Origin: Chloroflexota bacterium | Lineage (GTDB): Bacteria; Chloroflexota; Dehalococcoidia; SM23-28-2; RBG-16-64-32 | Length of the DNA stretch: 5,797 nucleotides | Reading direction: 5' to 3' | Assembly (NCBI GenBank): GCA_022563285.1 | Contig: JADFNQ010000096.1 | Span: forward strand, 1 to 5,797 | In this document: in pieces, positions 3,862 to 5,797 of the stretch | Numbering within the stretch: position 1 is the stretch's first letter | Layout of the letters: the number at the start of each line of letters is the position of its first letter | Program-made: the position numbers and the translations under genes | Notes under the pieces: generated by a model | Databases searched by the model: none | Seen by the model: the letters and a program-made list of their open reading frames with translations, nothing else | What the model was told of the DNA's origin: nothing

Positions 3862-5453
3862 TGGCTGAAGAGGAGTCGAGGAGAAGGAGGCGCGGCCGTC
3901 GTCGTGGCCGCCGTGGCGGTCATCCAGCCGCTGGGCCGCCTGAGGAGAGGCCGGAGGAGGAGCAGCCCGAAGAGGAGGAGACCCCATCGCGGGCACGGTT
4001 CCGCTTTGGATTTAGACTTGGCCGCGGAAAGCGCGGCCACGAAGAAGGTGATAAGGAAGAGGAAGAAGGGGCGGTCGGCGAAGAGAAGGTAGAGGAGCGC
4101 CGCCGCGAGGATCGTGAGGGGCGGCCGGTCGCCGCGGCGCCCAGAAGCGTCTCACCCCTGAGCTTCTGGCGTCGGGGGCGGGCCCGGACGTTCCGTGAGC
4201 AGCCGATGCCCAAGCGGACCGTGGGGCGAACATGGCGGCGCATCCGCGGCCTCTATTTCCCGCCCTGGGTACCGGTGATGTTCATCATCGTCGTCGTGTT
4301 TGGCATCCTGGGCCTGCTGTTCTTCGCGCGGGGTGCAACCGGGGCGCCCCGCGTCAATGACCACTGGCACACCACGTACCAGGTGTTCATCTGCGGCCAG
4401 CGCCAGCCCAACTTCCCTGAGTGGAGTGCCGGTGTCCACACTCACGCCGACGGCGTTATCCACATGCACCCGTTCCTTCCCTCGGAGGAGGGGGCGGGCG
4501 CCCGCCTGGTGAAATGGTTCGAGTACGGTGGCGGCAAGCTCACCCAGACCGAGATGCGGATGCCCGGCAACCGCACGGAATACAAGAACGGCGACACCTG
4601 CTCCGATGGCTCGGAGGCGTTCCTCAAGGTTATCGTCAACGGCCAAGAGCTGGAGAGCTGGAACCGCTACATACCCGACGACGGCGACCGTGTCCGCATC
4701 GAGTTCGGTACGGGGGGGGAGACGGAGGCCGTTGAGGAGGACCGGACGGTAATCGCCGAGGCCGAGGCGACGCGGACGGTGGAGCTGGAGATAACCGATG
4801 TCGGCGGTGATGAGAGCACCACTGCCTTCGAGCCCGCTACCATTGAACTCAGGCGGGGAGAGACCGTCAAGTTGGTGGTGACGAACAGGGGGGAGATATC
4901 TCACAGCGTCCGGGTCGCCGGCCCGGACGGCGTGTATGACACCAGCGACGATTACGTGGCCGTCCCTGCTCCCGAGAGGGACATCATCAGGCCCGGCGAG
5001 GAGGGTTCGGTCGTCGTCCGCTTCGACGAGGAGGGCGAGTTCGAGTTCAAGGACCCGTCGGTGATCCCTGACGCCACCGGGACGTTTGTGGTGGCGGGAG
5101 AGCTGGAGGAGGCGCCTGGGGCGGGCACCCCAGAGGCGGGCACTTCGGAGGCTGTTGACGTCACCCTGGACGTGGAGGTGGGCGATAACTTCTTCCAGCC
5201 CGCCGAACTGGAGGTTGAGGCGGGACAGAAGTTCCGGATCAAGCTCACCAACAACGGGGAGTTCGTCCACAACCTGCGCATAGACGGGCTTGACGGCGCC
5301 TTCGAGACCGCGGACGACCTGACATCAACCCCGGCCCGCCCGAAGGCCGGAGAGGACGGGGAGCTGGTGGGCCAGATCGATAAGCCGGGCGTCTACAGCT
5401 TCCGCGATGACTTCCACCCGACGGAGGCGGTGGGGACGATCACCGTCAAGTAG
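3861..5453 (+). CDS. Membrane-anchored protein with His-rich module and two cupredoxin-like domains
   Basis: The start is GTG 3861, giving 530 residues. GGAGG lies 5 nt upstream and the codon overlaps the rpiB-like stop; a longer in-frame version from 3684 would lie inside that gene and is rejected. Residues 1-115 are low-complexity and highly charged: an Arg-rich start, then Glu- and Arg-rich stretches. One membrane helix spans about 135-156, preceded by basic residues, so the N-terminus should be cytoplasmic and the rest outside. Residues 165-283 form a module with HWH (168-170), C178, HTH (193-195), HMH (201-203) and C247, likely a metal site and a disulfide. Two tandem cupredoxin-like beta-sandwiches follow, about 307-413 and 434-530. 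In the second, H470 and H519 remain but the copper Cys and Met positions are D516 and E522. In the first, H348 remains and the others are D398, V401 and D404. Classical type 1 copper binding is therefore unlikely. Role unknown; perhaps envelope metal handling. Confidence 0.87.
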   Translation: MAEEESRRRRRGRRRGRRGGHPAAGPPEERPEEEQPEEEETPSRARFRFGFRLGRGKRGHEEGDKEEEEGAVGEEKVEERRREDREGRPVAAAPRSVSPLSFWRRGRARTFREQPMPKRTVGRTWRRIRGLYFPPWVPVMFIIVVVFGILGLLFFARGATGAPRVNDHWHTTYQVFICGQRQPNFPEWSAGVHTHADGVIHMHPFLPSEEGAGARLVKWFEYGGGKLTQTEMRMPGNRTEYKNGDTCSDGSEAFLKVIVNGQELESWNRYIPDDGDRVRIEFGTGGETEAVEEDRTVIAEAEATRTVELEITDVGGDESTTAFEPATIELRRGETVKLVVTNRGEISHSVRVAGPDGVYDTSDDYVAVPAPERDIIRPGEEGSVVVRFDEEGEFEFKDPSVIPDATGTFVVAGELEEAPGAGTPEAGTSEAVDVTLDVEVGDNFFQPAELEVEAGQKFRIKLTNNGEFVHNLRIDGLDGAFETADDLTSTPARPKAGEDGELVGQIDKPGVYSFRDDFHPTEAVGTITVK

Positions 5454-5463
5454 GAGGGCGGCA

Positions 5464-5481
5464 GGCGCGGTCCGCCGCGCC
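5464..5481 (+). terminator. GC hairpin after the operon, terminator candidate
   Basis: GGCGCGG (5464-5470) and CCGCGCC (5475-5481) form a perfect 7-bp all-GC stem with a TCCG tetraloop, 10 nt after the stop codon. No T-run follows (GTAACC), so it may slow polymerase or protect the 3' end rather than terminate alone. The rest of 5482-5631 shows no supported feature. Confidence 0.38.
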
Positions 5482-5631
5482 GTAACCGGTGCCCGGTGGG
5501 ACGTTCTTCGACGGTTCACGCTGGCTCCTGATCCGGCTGCTGGGATACTGCTAGCGCTGGCGGATCCCGCGGCTCGGAATCGGCGCTCATACCAGCTCGA
5601 TTGTAACCGAAGCGGCTGTGCGACCGTCATC

Positions 5632-5659
5632 TTGACAGAGGCTTGGTGGGCTTTATACT
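5632..5659 (+). promoter_or_regulatory. Sigma-70-type promoter for the kinase-like gene
   Basis: A perfect TTGACA (5632-5637) is followed after 16 nt by TATACT (5654-5659, 5 of 6 to TATAAT). The predicted start near 5666 lies in a small dyad, GGCGC (5663-5667) and GCGCC (5673-5677). The leader to the ATG at 5717 is about 50 nt. Confidence 0.72.
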
Positions 5660-5716
5660 GGTGGCGCCTCTAGCGCCTGCGGCAAGAGTGGTAGTGCGGG
5701 GGGTAGAGGAGTAGAT

Positions 5717-5797
5717 ATGCCGGTAGTGACAATGACCGGGTCGATCGCTAGCGGCGCCCGCGAGATCGGGCGGGCCGCTGCCTCTCTCCTGGAGATC
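5717..5797 (+). CDS. Cytidylate-kinase-like protein, N-terminus only (3' truncated)
   Basis: The first 27 codons are visible and the frame stays open to the window edge. The ATG has GAGGAG 5 nt upstream (5706-5711) and a strong promoter before it. The product begins MPVVTMTGSIASGAREIGRA. A hydrophobic strand followed by GSxxSGAREIGR is the P-loop signature of the cytidylate-kinase-like family (AAA_26/Cytidylate_kin2 type), which phosphorylates nucleotides or related substrates with ATP. It is not the canonical Cmk sequence, which usually has GPxGxGKS; in this family an Arg follows Ala where Lys is expected. With so few residues the substrate cannot be judged, and another small P-loop kinase is possible. 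Confidence 0.7.
   Translation, partial: MPVVTMTGSIASGAREIGRAAASLLEI

Noticed and set aside
4152..5270. A 372-codon open frame on the minus strand
   Set aside because: It lies wholly opposite the cupredoxin-like gene, whose protein shows clear domains. Its own product is compositionally biased, has no recognisable motif, and such antisense frames are common in GC-rich DNA.
5407..5673. An 88-codon plus-strand open frame after the operon
   Set aside because: It begins inside the cupredoxin-like gene in another frame and runs over the GC hairpin and the strong promoter at 5632-5659; the product is Arg/Ala-rich and unrecognised.

Overview
The window is GC-rich bacterial DNA. Protein style points to Chloroflexota, probably class Dehalococcoidia or a relative. 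The clues are a ClpC-type ATPase, a secreted protein ending in a GGIAE...membrane helix...YARRR tail, a divergent RpiB-family protein, a DUF4177-like protein and a cytidylate-kinase-like N-terminus that resemble proteins of that group. This placement is inference from recalled family style, not a database search. Each gene is distinct and the strand changes several times, so this looks like ordinary chromosome with one messy intergenic region. I found no phage, transposase, CRISPR, tRNA or rRNA.

Layout from left to right. Positions 1-1020 (+) hold the C-terminal half of a ClpC/ClpB ATPase, cut by the window edge. A 174-nt gap with imperfect hairpins separates it from a convergent minus-strand gene (1195-1881) for a secreted, C-terminally anchored surface protein with clearly lower GC than its surroundings. 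That gene has a long leader (1882 to about 2062) with a candidate promoter, an intrinsic-terminator-like hairpin plus T-tract, a second GC hairpin and a ribosome binding site. Positions 2160-2310 carry stacked inverted repeats around a perfect 20-bp palindrome. A minus-strand gene for a soluble all-helical phasin-like protein follows (2323-2757). It is divergent from a DUF4177-like small protein (2963-3196, +), and promoters for both lie between them.

Positions 3376-5453 (+) are a two-gene operon with a consensus -10 upstream. An RpiB/LacAB-family protein starting at TTG overlaps by one base a 530-residue, singly membrane-spanning protein starting at GTG. The RpiB-like protein keeps the catalytic cysteine but has replaced two histidines normally important in ribose-5-phosphate isomerase. 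The membrane protein has a very charged cytoplasmic N-terminus, one membrane helix, an extracellular His-rich module (HWH, HTH, HMH) and two tandem cupredoxin-like domains whose copper-binding cysteines are replaced by aspartate.

After a GC hairpin at the operon end, a good sigma-70-type promoter (5632-5659) and a ribosome binding site lead into the first 27 codons of a cytidylate-kinase-like P-loop gene (5717 onward), cut by the right edge. The most unusual points are the altered RpiB active site coupled to the metal-site-altered cupredoxin protein, the possible attenuator in the surface-protein leader, and the palindrome cluster. I do not see a clearly new defence or mobile system.
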